Below are positions 53,964 through 63,509 of a stretch of DNA of 64,000 bases, piece after piece. Source of the DNA: Oscillospiraceae bacterium (GTDB lineage: Bacteria > Bacillota > Clostridia > Lachnospirales > Lachnospiraceae); assembly GCA_021771715.1 (NCBI GenBank), contig JAETOO010000014.1, positions 1 to 64,000 of the forward strand, given 5' to 3'. The position numbers and the translations under genes were made by a program. The notes under the pieces are model-generated. The model ran no database searches and had not been told where the DNA came from. It saw nothing but the letters and a program-made list of their open reading frames with translations. Positions within the stretch are counted from its first letter, which is position 1. Every line of letters begins with the position of its first letter.

Positions 53964-54004
53964 GGGAGAAGCGTGGCTTAGGTTATTGCTTCTCCCTTTT
54001 TTTT
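53964..54004 (+). terminator. Strong terminator after tail tube gene
   Basis: GGGAGAAGC (53964-53972) and GCTTCTCCC (53988-53996) are perfect complements, followed by eight T. Confidence 0.93.
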
Positions 54005-54024
54005 ATGAAAGGAGATTGAACATT

Positions 54025-54456
54025 ATGTACACAAAGACAATTACCTATAGCGATTTCAACGGACACAAGAGAACTGAGGATTTTCAGTTCAACATGTCAA
54101 AGGCCGAGATGCTGGAAAAGGAGATGGGCTGTTCCGGCGGATGGTCTAATTATGTAGATCAGATCATTAAGGCCGAGGATTTACCTACGCTGATCAGCCT
54201 GTTTAAGCAGCTTCTGCTTGAGACGTACGGTAAGAAGAGCCCGGACGGCAGACAGTTTATCAAGTCACCAGAGCTGTCAAAAGAATTCTCACAGACAGAG
54301 GCGTATTCGCAGATGTTTCTGGAGCTTGCTACAAATGCAAAAGCGGCTGCCGAGTTTATGAACGGAATTGTGCCGGCGGATCTGAGCAAACAGCTTGCTG
54401 AGATCGAGAGTGAGAAGCTTGCGAAAAATGAGAGTGAGAAGACACAGGAGGGGTAA
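54025..54456 (+). CDS. Tail assembly chaperone
   Basis: A 143-aa acidic protein (KTITYSDFNGHKRTEDFQFN, KAEMLEKEMGCSGG, EAYSQMFLELATNAKAAAEF) of the gpG-like chaperone type that guides tube polymerisation on the tape measure. AAAGGAG before ATG 54025; an in-frame ATG at 53986 lies in the terminator region. The next gene is read from its own ATG rather than by evident frameshift. Confidence 0.75.
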   Translation: MYTKTITYSDFNGHKRTEDFQFNMSKAEMLEKEMGCSGGWSNYVDQIIKAEDLPTLISLFKQLLLETYGKKSPDGRQFIKSPELSKEFSQTEAYSQMFLELATNAKAAAEFMNGIVPADLSKQLAEIESEKLAKNESEKTQEG

Positions 54457-54459
54457 AGC

Positions 54460-55002
54460 ATGCTTTCCATTACGATACCAGATACAGAGCTGTGGGATGA
54501 GGAGAAAGAAGAATTTATCTATGTGAGAAGACAGACTCTGCAACTGGAACACTCACTGATCTCTGTTTCAAAATGGGAATCGAAATGGAATAAACCCTTC
54601 TTTACAGATAAAAAGCTGACACGAGAAGAGGCTGCTGATTATGTTCGCTGTATGACATTGACCAAAAATGTTGATGACAACATATATCTATGCCTCACAC
54701 CGGAATTGTCAAATCAGATCAGCGAGTATATGAATCGCTCGATGACGGCGGCATGGTTCCGCGAGAAGAAAGGTGAGAAGCGGAGCAGTAAGCAGGTGAC
54801 AAGCGATCTGATTTACTACTGGATGGTCGCGTTAAACATACCGTTCGAGTGCGAGAAATGGCATTTGAACCGGCTTCTGACTTTGATCCGGGTGTGTGAC
54901 ATTGAGAACCAACCGAAGAAAAAGATGAGTGATAAAGAATCAATGGCTCAGCACCGTGCGATTCTCGCGTCACGCAGGAGAGCGGCAGGTAGAAGGAGGT
55001 AA
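54460..55002 (+). CDS. Second tail assembly chaperone-like protein
   Basis: A 180-aa protein (ISITIPDTELWDEEKE-like start, then LEHSLISVSKWESKWNKPF) common after the first chaperone in Clostridia siphophages. The basic end (RRRAAGRRR) suggests binding to the acidic partner or tape measure. ATG lies 4 bases after the previous stop, behind GGAGGGG. No slippery heptamer was seen at the junction. Confidence 0.68.
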   Translation: MLSITIPDTELWDEEKEEFIYVRRQTLQLEHSLISVSKWESKWNKPFFTDKKLTREEAADYVRCMTLTKNVDDNIYLCLTPELSNQISEYMNRSMTAAWFREKKGEKRSSKQVTSDLIYYWMVALNIPFECEKWHLNRLLTLIRVCDIENQPKKKMSDKESMAQHRAILASRRRAAGRRR

Positions 55003-55007
55003 CGAAA

Positions 55008-56855
55008 ATGAGCAATAGTGCTCTTGTAAGCTATACGAAAATCAGTCCAAACCGAACAAGTCCGAGGAATCATGTTATAGACACGATCACTCCGCACTGT
55101 TACGTTGGCGAGGTTACGGCAGAAGATGCGGCGGCTTGGTTTGCTCAGCCTTCGGCGGAACTCAGCTGTAATTATTTCATTGATAAAGATGGACGGATTG
55201 CACTGATTGTTCCAGAGGGCGATCGGTCGTGGTGCTCTTCCAATCGGGAGAACGATAATCGGGCTGTTACAATCGAATGCGCGAGCGGAAAAACGCATCC
55301 ATATGCGATTAACGACAAGGTTTATAAGTCGCTGGTTCGCCTCTGTGCTGACATTTGCAAGAGGAACGGGATCAAAGAGTTGAAATGGCTCGGTAACAAG
55401 TCGCTGATCGGACAGGTGGACGTGCAGAACATCACGGCTCACCGCTGGTTTGCCAATAAAGCGTGCCCGGGCGACTACATTTACAACCGTCTTGGCGTGA
55501 TCGCTTCCGAGGTAAATGCACGGCTGGGGGTTGACGCTTCCGAAAGTCAAAATGGGTTCCAGGCTGCCCTTTTGCAGAATCTCAGCGAGGAAGATCGTAT
55601 CAAGAGGATCGCACCTCTCTATGTCGAGAGTATGAAGAAGACCGGACTGCTGGCATCTGTCAGAATTGCGCAGTTCTGTCTCGAGGCTGCATACGGGTCT
55701 ACGGATCTTGCCGTGTATGCCAACAATCTTCATGGTATGAAAACTGAGCTGTCTGGCAACACGTGGGAGGGCTCTGTCTGGGATGGAGTGAGTAAATATG
55801 GGAAGTATTCACCGGAGGTTATCAATGGCAATCCGGTTATGCAGTATTCGCATTTCAGGCAATATGCTTGCTGTGAAGATTCCATCGCCGACCAGGCGGC
55901 ATATTTCCTGAATGCCATGAACGGCAGCGAGAAGCGGTATCCCGGGCTTAAAGGCGAGAAAGATTACGAGAAAGCGATCCGGATTATCAAGGCTGGCGGA
56001 TATGCTACTGATCCAGATTATGTCAGTAAGCTTTGTGACATCGTAAGACGCTGGAAGTTGTATGAGTATGATGAAATCCCGGCGGCTGAGGAGAAGAGTG
56101 TTATCTTAGCTCAATGCGAAAAGTTCCAGAAACAGCTTGAGGCAGATTTAGCAGTGAACAAGCGGTGGACGTACCATAACCCGGCAAAATTCCTCGAGGA
56201 GCAGTGGTCAAACGCGGTTCGCAAGGAGAGACGAGCCTGCAACTGTGCATTGTTAGCGAGATGGGCTCTTAAAGAAGCAGGACTGATCCCACAGTCTACC
56301 GGTATTTTCTACGGTAAGAAGGGCGGTACTATTTCATGGGGGCGTGGCACAAAAGATGCGGTTAGCAAATCATGCCACATTATTAAGATCGGCAACAGGA
56401 CTGTCAAAGAGCTGATTGCCTCCGGAACACTGCGGCCCGGCGATATCGTCACGTACGTCAATATCCAGCACACGAATATCTATGCCGGGGACAATTCGTG
56501 GTACGATGCAGGGCATGCGTATTGTACCGGGTTCGGCGAGGGTGCTGTATACAACAGTTGGCATGGTAAGACCATTTATGCAAATCAGCTGGTCGGATAC
56601 ATTATTCGCCCGAAGGATAAGGAACCGGACTGTGATTTGCAGGATAACGAATACGTCGTCCAGGCCGGTAGCTTCACCAAGAGGGCAAATGCAGTCGATC
56701 TTGTGTCCAAATTGCACAAGAAGGGGTTTGACGCGATTCTCAAAGAGATTGACGGCCAGTACAAAGTGCAGTGCGGAGCGTTTAGCATTGTGAAGAATGC
56801 GGAGAAGCTGGTCAGCAAACTAAAAAAAGCCGGTTTTGACGCGTTTATAAAGTAG
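55008..56855 (+). CDS. Multi-domain phage lysin
   Basis: A 615-aa wall hydrolase with three catalytic domains. Amidase_2 (about 20-170): zinc ligands H30, H145 and C153 (TAHRWFANKACPGD) and E90. Glucosaminidase (about 190-350): IAPLYVESMKKTGLLASVRI, AYGSTDLAVYANNLHGMK. NlpC/CHAP-like cysteine peptidase (about 370-540): RRACNCALLARWALKEAG and IQHTNIYAGDNSWYDAGH (Cys and His). SPOR repeats end the chain (EYVVQAGSFTKRANAVDLV and YKVQCGAFSIVKNA). The gene sits between the tail chaperones and the tape measure, so it may be a virion-borne tail lysin as well as, or instead of, the endolysin. AAGGAGG before ATG. Confidence 0.85.
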   Translation: MSNSALVSYTKISPNRTSPRNHVIDTITPHCYVGEVTAEDAAAWFAQPSAELSCNYFIDKDGRIALIVPEGDRSWCSSNRENDNRAVTIECASGKTHPYAINDKVYKSLVRLCADICKRNGIKELKWLGNKSLIGQVDVQNITAHRWFANKACPGDYIYNRLGVIASEVNARLGVDASESQNGFQAALLQNLSEEDRIKRIAPLYVESMKKTGLLASVRIAQFCLEAAYGSTDLAVYANNLHGMKTELSGNTWEGSVWDGVSKYGKYSPEVINGNPVMQYSHFRQYACCEDSIADQAAYFLNAMNGSEKRYPGLKGEKDYEKAIRIIKAGGYATDPDYVSKLCDIVRRWKLYEYDEIPAAEEKSVILAQCEKFQKQLEADLAVNKRWTYHNPAKFLEEQWSNAVRKERRACNCALLARWALKEAGLIPQSTGIFYGKKGGTISWGRGTKDAVSKSCHIIKIGNRTVKELIASGTLRPGDIVTYVNIQHTNIYAGDNSWYDAGHAYCTGFGEGAVYNSWHGKTIYANQLVGYIIRPKDKEPDCDLQDNEYVVQAGSFTKRANAVDLVSKLHKKGFDAILKEIDGQYKVQCGAFSIVKNAEKLVSKLKKAGFDAFIK

Positions 56856-56864
56856 GGGAGATTT

Positions 56865-57242
56865 ATGATACGGTTCAGACAAAAGGGCGATTTCTCAAAG
56901 ATCACCGGCTTTCTGGAACGGGCGAAAGAGAGTGTTCGACTTGGAGATCTGGATAAGTACGGAAAAGAAGGAGTGGCCGCCCTTTCGTCTGCAACGCCGG
57001 TCGATTCCGGAGCTACTGCGAGTTCGTGGTATTACAAAATTCAAAATGAAAAAGGTTCGGTTACAATAGGCTTTTACAATTCGAATGTGAATGACGGCGT
57101 CCCGATTGCAATCATCTTGCAATATGGGCATGGGACGCGCACAGGAGGCTGGGTACAGGGTCGAGATTACATCAATCCTGCTATCCAGCCTCTTTTCGAT
57201 AAAATCGCAGAATCAGCGTGGAGGGAGGTTACTAAGACATGA
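56865..57242 (+). CDS. HK97 gp10-like tail completion protein
   Basis: A 125-aa protein with the gp10 pattern: SATPVDSGATASSWYY, then AIILQYGHGTRTGGWVQG and YINPAIQPLFDKIAESA. Normally it lies before the tail terminator; here it is after the lysin, directly before the tape measure. GGGGAG before ATG. Overlaps the tape-measure start by 4 bases. Confidence 0.75.
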   Translation: MIRFRQKGDFSKITGFLERAKESVRLGDLDKYGKEGVAALSSATPVDSGATASSWYYKIQNEKGSVTIGFYNSNVNDGVPIAIILQYGHGTRTGGWVQGRDYINPAIQPLFDKIAESAWREVTKT

Positions 57243-60200
57243 GCAGCAAAGTCGTTGACGAGCGGGTCTTGGAGATGCGATTCGACAATCAGCAGTTCGA
57301 GCGCAATGTGAAGACCAGCATGTCAACTATAGAAAAACTGAAAGCGTCTCTGGATTTTAAAAACAGCGCGAAAAGTATGGCGGGCATTACGACGGCGGCC
57401 CGCAATGTAAATATGTCTGGAATCTCCACTGCGGTAGATACAATCCGTGCGAGGTTTTCGTCTCTCGATGTTATTGCTGTGACCGCCTTGGCCAACATCA
57501 CGAATACTGCTGTAAATGCCGGAAAGAGAATGGCGTCGGCATTTACGATAGATCCGATTAAAAGCGGATTTCAGGAGTACGAGACTCAGATCAACGCTGT
57601 GCAGACGATTCTGGCCAACACTGAGAGTAAGGGAAGTACGCTCAAAGATGTGAACAGGGCGCTGGATGAGTTAAATAAATATGCGGATATGACCATCTAC
57701 AATTTCACGGAGATGACGCGTAACATCGGTACTTTTACGGCGGCCGGAGTGGATTTGGATACGTCCGTATCTGCAATCAAAGGTATTGCAAATCTGGCAG
57801 CGGTATCTGGATCGACCTCACAGCAGGCGAGTACCGCCATGTATCAGCTTTCGCAGGCTTTAGCGGCAGGAACCGTTAAGCTGCAGGACTGGAACTCGGT
57901 CGTGAATGCCGGTATGGGCGGTCAGGTCTTCCAGGATGCGTTGAAAGAGACTGCCCGCGTACACGGCATTGCAATCGACACCATGATTGAGGAGGAAGGG
58001 TCGTTCCGGGAGACACTCAGCAAAGGCTGGCTGTCGTCTGAGATCCTGACAGAGACGCTCAGCAAGTTCACAGGAGATCTCACTGAGGCACAGCTGGCGT
58101 CGATGGGATACACAGAGGAGCAGATCAAGTCTATCGTCAAAATGGGACAGACTGCGAACGACGCTGCTACAAAGGTTAAGACCTTTACACAGCTTTTCGA
58201 CACATTGAAGGAGGCTGCACAGTCTGGGTGGACTCAGACATGGGAGCTGATTATCGGAGACTTTGATGAAGCAAAAACGTTTCTCACAGGTTTATCCGAT
58301 CTGTTCAGCGGAATTATTAATGCCTCAGCAGAATCGAGAAATAATCTGCTGGCGGGTGCGCTTGGTGAGAAGACATTAAATTCGGGTGATTGGAATGAGC
58401 TGCGATCGGCTAATGCAGCAACGAACGAACTCAGGGAGTCCCTGATCAAGCTTGGGATAGAAAAAGGAGCCTTTACGGAAGAAATGACGAAGGACTACAA
58501 ATGGTCTTTTGTTGATTCTTTGAATGACGGTTGGCTCACGATCGACGAGTTTAACAAAGCGCTCGAGGGGATGCAAGGCAGCCTGAAAGAGACCGAGGAG
58601 TATACGGTTCAATCCGGAGACACACTTTCGGCCATAGCGAAGAAGTACGGAACCACAGTTGAAGAACTGGCAAAACTGAATGATATTACTGACGTGAACA
58701 AAATCGCTACAGGTCAGATTCTGAAGCTGTCGGAAGCACTGTCTGAGAATGTTGAGCTAACTGAGGATCAGGCAGCAGCTTACGATAAATTGAACAAGAA
58801 ATACGATGTGATGTCTGGCAGAGAGCTGCTGCTGGAATCATTTATGAATACCATCAAGGCAGTAATCAAAGTGTCGTCTACGATGAAAGAAGCCTGGCAA
58901 GAAGTATTTCCACCGATGTCTGCGGAAGGTCTGTATGGGGTCATCGAGGGATTGCACAGCTTTTCCGAGAATTTGATCCTGAGTGATGAGGCTGCCGGGA
59001 AGGTTAAGACTACGTTTAAGGGTGTGTTTTCCGTTTTCAAGCTCTTTACCTCGTCCGCGAAAGCAGGGGCGAAGGTTGTTGGAAAACTCGGTAAGGCGTT
59101 TGCAGATACAGTTGGAGGAGGAGCACTCGAGCTCGGAGAGACAGTCGGAAACGCTCTTTTGCAATTTGGTGATTGGGTGGAATCAAATGACTTGATTACA
59201 AAATCGTTTAACAGCATTTACGACAGCTTACTGACAGGGGCGAAGACGGCTAAAACTTGGATAGACACTTTCCTGGAATTGGAACCGGTGAAAGATCTGG
59301 TAGGTGGTGTATCAGATGCATTTGTTGATTTCCAAAATTCCTTGAGTGAGTATGTTGCGAATGGCGGTGATATTGTTGGTTATATAACGGACAACCTCAA
59401 AATGGGGGTGAATGCTGCTAAGAAATGGATCGCAGCGTTCAAAGAAATTCCGTTTGTGAAGACGAATCTCGAGCGTTTTGGGACGGCGTTCAGCAAGACC
59501 TATGCAAACATGAAGTCATATCTGCTCGGCGGAATCGAACAGATCAAGGCGTTCATTGACCGAGTAAGCTCAATGGAGAAGATTGATCCCGGAGCGGTGT
59601 TTAAGGATTTCAAAGACAATGTGCTGGGGTATTTCACCAATATCGGAGATAAATTCGGAGATTTAAGACAAGCGATTTCTGATTTTGTGTCTGATGTAAA
59701 GGGGAAATTTGTTTCTGCTGGTGATAGTGTAAAAAGTTTCAAAGACAACATCTTTGATTTCTTTGGCAGTATCATTCAGAAAATAGCGGGGATTGACATA
59801 TCAAACGTTCTGGATCAGGCAAAGCTGGTAAGCATTATAAGTTTTGTTTTCAGTCTTAGTCGACTTATCTCCAAAGGAGCGGGCTTAGTAAAGTCGGCTA
59901 CTGAGTTTGTTAAGTCTTTGAAAACCATCTCGAAGGGCGTGAAAAAATATATCAACGCGAAAGCATTTGCCGAGCGAGTGGACGCTATAAGCGGGATGGT
60001 CAAGTCGATTGCGCTTTTGGTTGGCGCTATAGCCGTGTTGTCCTTATGCGATATGGGAAAAGTGCATGATGCCTTATTCTCTGTTGGTACATTTATGGCT
60101 ATACTGGCAGGGCTGTCTGTTGCTGTCGGAAAACTTGGCGGAGGCCTTGGTGGAGTATTCAGTGGACTGAGTAGTCTGTCGAAAACGATGCTTGCTATTT

Positions 60201-63200
60201 CGGGTTCGATTGCTATATTCGTGTTTTCATTACAAAAAGTAATGGAGCTGATTAAAGAAGAAAATTTTGAAGAGAGCATTAAGTGGCTGGGCAAAATTGC
60301 AGTCGGTCTAGCTGGATTGGCAGCCATTACAGCTAAATTCGCTCCAAAACTGTCTTCTGGGAGCAAGGCATATTTGGCATTTGCTGCGTCGTTGTATATC
60401 ATGACTTTGGCGGTGTCGAAGCTTACTAAAATCGTCAGCACAAACAGTGTCGAAAACATTGGCCTTGCAATGGGTGCACTTGGCGTCATGATGGTTGGAA
60501 TGGCCGGACTTGCGGCATCAGCAGGAAATATCAACAAAGGAGCAGCCTCGACTTTCCTGGCGATCGGAGCGTCACTGCTTATCATGACCAAGGCCGTAGA
60601 AGCTCTCGGAAAGCTTGATCTGAGCTCTCTGATTCAGGGTGGCATCGCGATCGGAGGAATAGCTGTTGTGCTTGGGCTTCTTATGAAGGCGTCCTCAAAA
60701 GCTACTGGATCCGCAAAAACTATTGTAGCATTATCGGCTTCGATCGGTGTGATGGCGTTTGCTTTATACAAACTTTCTGATGTCGACCCCGCCGGCCTCA
60801 CGGCTGCCGCAATAGCGCTTGGTGCAGTCACTGCAATGCTGTCTGTGCTAATGGCCGCGTCAAAATTGGCTAAGGGTTCTGAACTTGCTATCACATCTAT
60901 GGCTCTTATGGTTGGCGGTATAGCCATCGCACTATACACATTATCGTCGATTGATCCAAGTCAGCTGACTGGTGTAAGTGTAGCGATTGGAATAATCGTT
61001 GGGGCATTATCAATTTTGTCTGTAGCGTCGAAATTGGCTTCAGACTCTGCCGCGTCTATTTTAATGATGGGAGTTGTTGTGGCTGGAATCGGCACTGTGC
61101 TTTATCTTCTTGCTGGTCTTCCAGTCGACAGCGTGATGCCTATTGCAGCATCGTTATCCACTACGATATTAGCTTTGTCAGGAGCTTGCGTTCTCCTTAG
61201 CGTAGCTGGACAATCCGGATTGGCTGCAATAAAAGGTGCAGGTGTATTGGTGACTGTCATTTCGATTATAGGCGTATTTGTGGCTGCCATTGCGGGGGTA
61301 GCTACATGGATTTCAAAATTGGATGAATTTCTTAACACTGGTATTCCAGTAATAGGAGCCATTGGCGAAGCGATCGGCACCTTTGTCGGCAGTATCGTTG
61401 GCGGTGCATTGAGTGGTATGTCAAGCGGTCTCCCAGAAATCGGAAACAATTTGTCAGCGTTTATGGATTCTGCATCTGGATTCTTCACCAGTGTTTCTGG
61501 TATTTCCGGTGACGCATTAACTGGCGTTGGCACTTTAGTAGACGCGATTCTGAAGATAACGGCGGCAAGATTCCTGGATGCTATCGCAACATTTATTTCT
61601 GGTGGACAGGATCTCGGTGAATTCGGAACGAGTTTAGCAAGCTTTGGTGAGGCTCTGGTTGGTTACGCGAACGCTGTTGGTGGGTTGACAGAAGATTCTA
61701 TATCAAAAATCCAAACATCCGCAACAGCTGGAATGGCACTCGTTGATATGGCGAAAGCACTTCCGGGAACCGGAGGTATTCTCCAAGAGTTTGTTGGTGA
61801 AAAAGATCTCGGATCATTTGCTGTACAACTGGCGGCGTTTGGAGGTGCGTTATCTTTATATGCTTCTTCTGTGTCTGGAATAAGTAGTGATGATATGGGA
61901 AAAATCACAACTTCAGCATCGGCTGGTAAAGCTCTTATAGATATGGCAAAATCCTTACCAAACGCGGGCGGAATCTTACAGGATTTCTTTGGTGAACAAG
62001 ATCTTGGTTCATTCGCTGCACAACTGTCCGAATTTGGAGGTGCGCTTGCAAGTTATGCTAACTCCGTTTCTGGTATCGACGAAAGCACGATCGGTAAAAT
62101 CGAAGCGTCGGCAGGAATCGGTAAAGCATTAATCGAAATGGCCGGAACTTTGGAAAATAGCGGCGGTCTTCTTCAAGCTTTCTTTGGTGAAACAGATTTA
62201 TCAAGCTTTGGTTCTAATCTTGAAACGTTCGGCGGTAGTTTGAAGACTTATGCTGAGTCGGTAAAAGATATCGACACAACGGCTTTGAACAATGCAACGA
62301 CAGCCGCAACAAACATGGCAGCCTTCTGTGACACTTTAAGTGGGATTGACGATGGTAGTGGGTGGTTCTCCGATTCCTATATCGAAGGATTTGGTGCAAA
62401 TCTCACTTCGTTTGGAAGTAAATTTGCTGATTTTTACGATAAGATCAGCGGCATAGACACCGCAAAACTGGCAAGCTACATCACATCAATGACCCGGCTG
62501 GTGGAATTTGCAAAAAGCACAGAAAATATAAAAGGAGACGGATTAGATTCCTTAGCCACCACCATGTCAACGCTCAGTTCGTCATTCGCGGAAGGTCTTT
62601 CCAATTCCTCTGCAGATATGTCATCGGCAGCAGGCAACATGATGAGCGCTCTGACGGAGGGAATAACATCCAAATCAGCAGGATTGAGCTCTGCATTTTC
62701 TGGAGTATTAATCTCGGCTGTGAACGATATTTCAAATGGTGCTCAGGCGTTTGTTGTGGCCGGCGCATCTCTGATCAGCAGTATGTGCTCGGGCGTCAAA
62801 GAAAAAGGAGATAGTCTGTCGAGTTCCATCAGCAGTGCCGTACGTAGCGCAGTCAAAGTGGTTCGTGATTTCTACGACAGTATGAGTACGAACGGCTCAT
62901 ATCTGGGCTCAGGTTTTATATCAGGAATCAACGCAAAGAAAACAGACGCCTACAACGCCGGCTATGCTCTTGGCGCCGCATCAGTACGAGGCGTAAAAGA
63001 TGGTGAGAATGCTCATTCCCCATCAAAGGACGGTGAAGAGGCAGGCGGATGGCTCGGCGAAGGATTCATTATCGGTATAAAGAGAATGGCGTCTGCTGTT
63101 TACAATACCGGTTATGATCTCGGTGACAGCGCAACATCAGCTATTTCATCCGCAGTTTCGAGAGCGGCTGACTATATCGGATCAGATATTGATTTCCAGC

Positions 63201-63508
63201 CGACAATCCGACCGGTTCTTGATTTGGACGGTGTTTCAGCAGGTGCAGGAACGATCAATCGTATGCTCAACGGCCAGCACTCGATTGGCCTTATGGGTAA
63301 CCTGAATGCGATCAGCGCGTCTATGTCGAATGGACGAAGAGGAGCGAACGATGATCTGATTTCAGAAATCCGGAACCTTGGGAAGAACATGAGCAAGCAA
63401 ACAGGCGACGTATATAATATCGATGGTGTGACCTACGATGATGGTACGAATATTGCAACAGCAGTGAAGTCTATAGTCCGGGCAGCGAAAGTGGAAAGGA
63501 GGAAGTGA
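57239..63508 (+). CDS. Tape measure protein with LysM domain
   Basis: A 2089-aa protein setting tail length and aiding DNA entry. It has the N-terminal tape-measure domain (SGFQEYETQINAVQTILANT, MYQLSQALAAGTVKLQDWNS), a LysM module (about 452-497: YTVQSGDTLSAIAKKYGTT), several hydrophobic Gly/Ala-rich segments between about 920 and 1400 (typical membrane-inserting part), and four 65-aa repeats (DNA 61616-62395). ATGA overlap with the upstream gene, behind GGAGGG. The LysM module suggests contact with peptidoglycan during ejection. Confidence 0.92.
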   Translation: MSSKVVDERVLEMRFDNQQFERNVKTSMSTIEKLKASLDFKNSAKSMAGITTAARNVNMSGISTAVDTIRARFSSLDVIAVTALANITNTAVNAGKRMASAFTIDPIKSGFQEYETQINAVQTILANTESKGSTLKDVNRALDELNKYADMTIYNFTEMTRNIGTFTAAGVDLDTSVSAIKGIANLAAVSGSTSQQASTAMYQLSQALAAGTVKLQDWNSVVNAGMGGQVFQDALKETARVHGIAIDTMIEEEGSFRETLSKGWLSSEILTETLSKFTGDLTEAQLASMGYTEEQIKSIVKMGQTANDAATKVKTFTQLFDTLKEAAQSGWTQTWELIIGDFDEAKTFLTGLSDLFSGIINASAESRNNLLAGALGEKTLNSGDWNELRSANAATNELRESLIKLGIEKGAFTEEMTKDYKWSFVDSLNDGWLTIDEFNKALEGMQGSLKETEEYTVQSGDTLSAIAKKYGTTVEELAKLNDITDVNKIATGQILKLSEALSENVELTEDQAAAYDKLNKKYDVMSGRELLLESFMNTIKAVIKVSSTMKEAWQEVFPPMSAEGLYGVIEGLHSFSENLILSDEAAGKVKTTFKGVFSVFKLFTSSAKAGAKVVGKLGKAFADTVGGGALELGETVGNALLQFGDWVESNDLITKSFNSIYDSLLTGAKTAKTWIDTFLELEPVKDLVGGVSDAFVDFQNSLSEYVANGGDIVGYITDNLKMGVNAAKKWIAAFKEIPFVKTNLERFGTAFSKTYANMKSYLLGGIEQIKAFIDRVSSMEKIDPGAVFKDFKDNVLGYFTNIGDKFGDLRQAISDFVSDVKGKFVSAGDSVKSFKDNIFDFFGSIIQKIAGIDISNVLDQAKLVSIISFVFSLSRLISKGAGLVKSATEFVKSLKTISKGVKKYINAKAFAERVDAISGMVKSIALLVGAIAVLSLCDMGKVHDALFSVGTFMAILAGLSVAVGKLGGGLGGVFSGLSSLSKTMLAISGSIAIFVFSLQKVMELIKEENFEESIKWLGKIAVGLAGLAAITAKFAPKLSSGSKAYLAFAASLYIMTLAVSKLTKIVSTNSVENIGLAMGALGVMMVGMAGLAASAGNINKGAASTFLAIGASLLIMTKAVEALGKLDLSSLIQGGIAIGGIAVVLGLLMKASSKATGSAKTIVALSASIGVMAFALYKLSDVDPAGLTAAAIALGAVTAMLSVLMAASKLAKGSELAITSMALMVGGIAIALYTLSSIDPSQLTGVSVAIGIIVGALSILSVASKLASDSAASILMMGVVVAGIGTVLYLLAGLPVDSVMPIAASLSTTILALSGACVLLSVAGQSGLAAIKGAGVLVTVISIIGVFVAAIAGVATWISKLDEFLNTGIPVIGAIGEAIGTFVGSIVGGALSGMSSGLPEIGNNLSAFMDSASGFFTSVSGISGDALTGVGTLVDAILKITAARFLDAIATFISGGQDLGEFGTSLASFGEALVGYANAVGGLTEDSISKIQTSATAGMALVDMAKALPGTGGILQEFVGEKDLGSFAVQLAAFGGALSLYASSVSGISSDDMGKITTSASAGKALIDMAKSLPNAGGILQDFFGEQDLGSFAAQLSEFGGALASYANSVSGIDESTIGKIEASAGIGKALIEMAGTLENSGGLLQAFFGETDLSSFGSNLETFGGSLKTYAESVKDIDTTALNNATTAATNMAAFCDTLSGIDDGSGWFSDSYIEGFGANLTSFGSKFADFYDKISGIDTAKLASYITSMTRLVEFAKSTENIKGDGLDSLATTMSTLSSSFAEGLSNSSADMSSAAGNMMSALTEGITSKSAGLSSAFSGVLISAVNDISNGAQAFVVAGASLISSMCSGVKEKGDSLSSSISSAVRSAVKVVRDFYDSMSTNGSYLGSGFISGINAKKTDAYNAGYALGAASVRGVKDGENAHSPSKDGEEAGGWLGEGFIIGIKRMASAVYNTGYDLGDSATSAISSAVSRAADYIGSDIDFQPTIRPVLDLDGVSAGAGTINRMLNGQHSIGLMGNLNAISASMSNGRRGANDDLISEIRNLGKNMSKQTGDVYNIDGVTYDDGTNIATAVKSIVRAAKVERRK
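61616..62395 (+). repeat. Four tandem 195-bp repeats in the tape measure gene
   Basis: Units start at 61616, 61811, 62006 and 62201, exactly 195 bp apart, each encoding a GSFAxxLxxFGGALxxYAxSVSG-type segment then GKALIDMAKSLP. The DNA has diverged, so the array is old. Confidence 0.85.
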
Positions 63509-63509
63509 T

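Noticed and set aside
54430-54475. Programmed frameshift joining the two tail chaperones
   Set aside because: No slippery heptamer was seen before the first stop, and the second gene has its own ATG and ribosome site.
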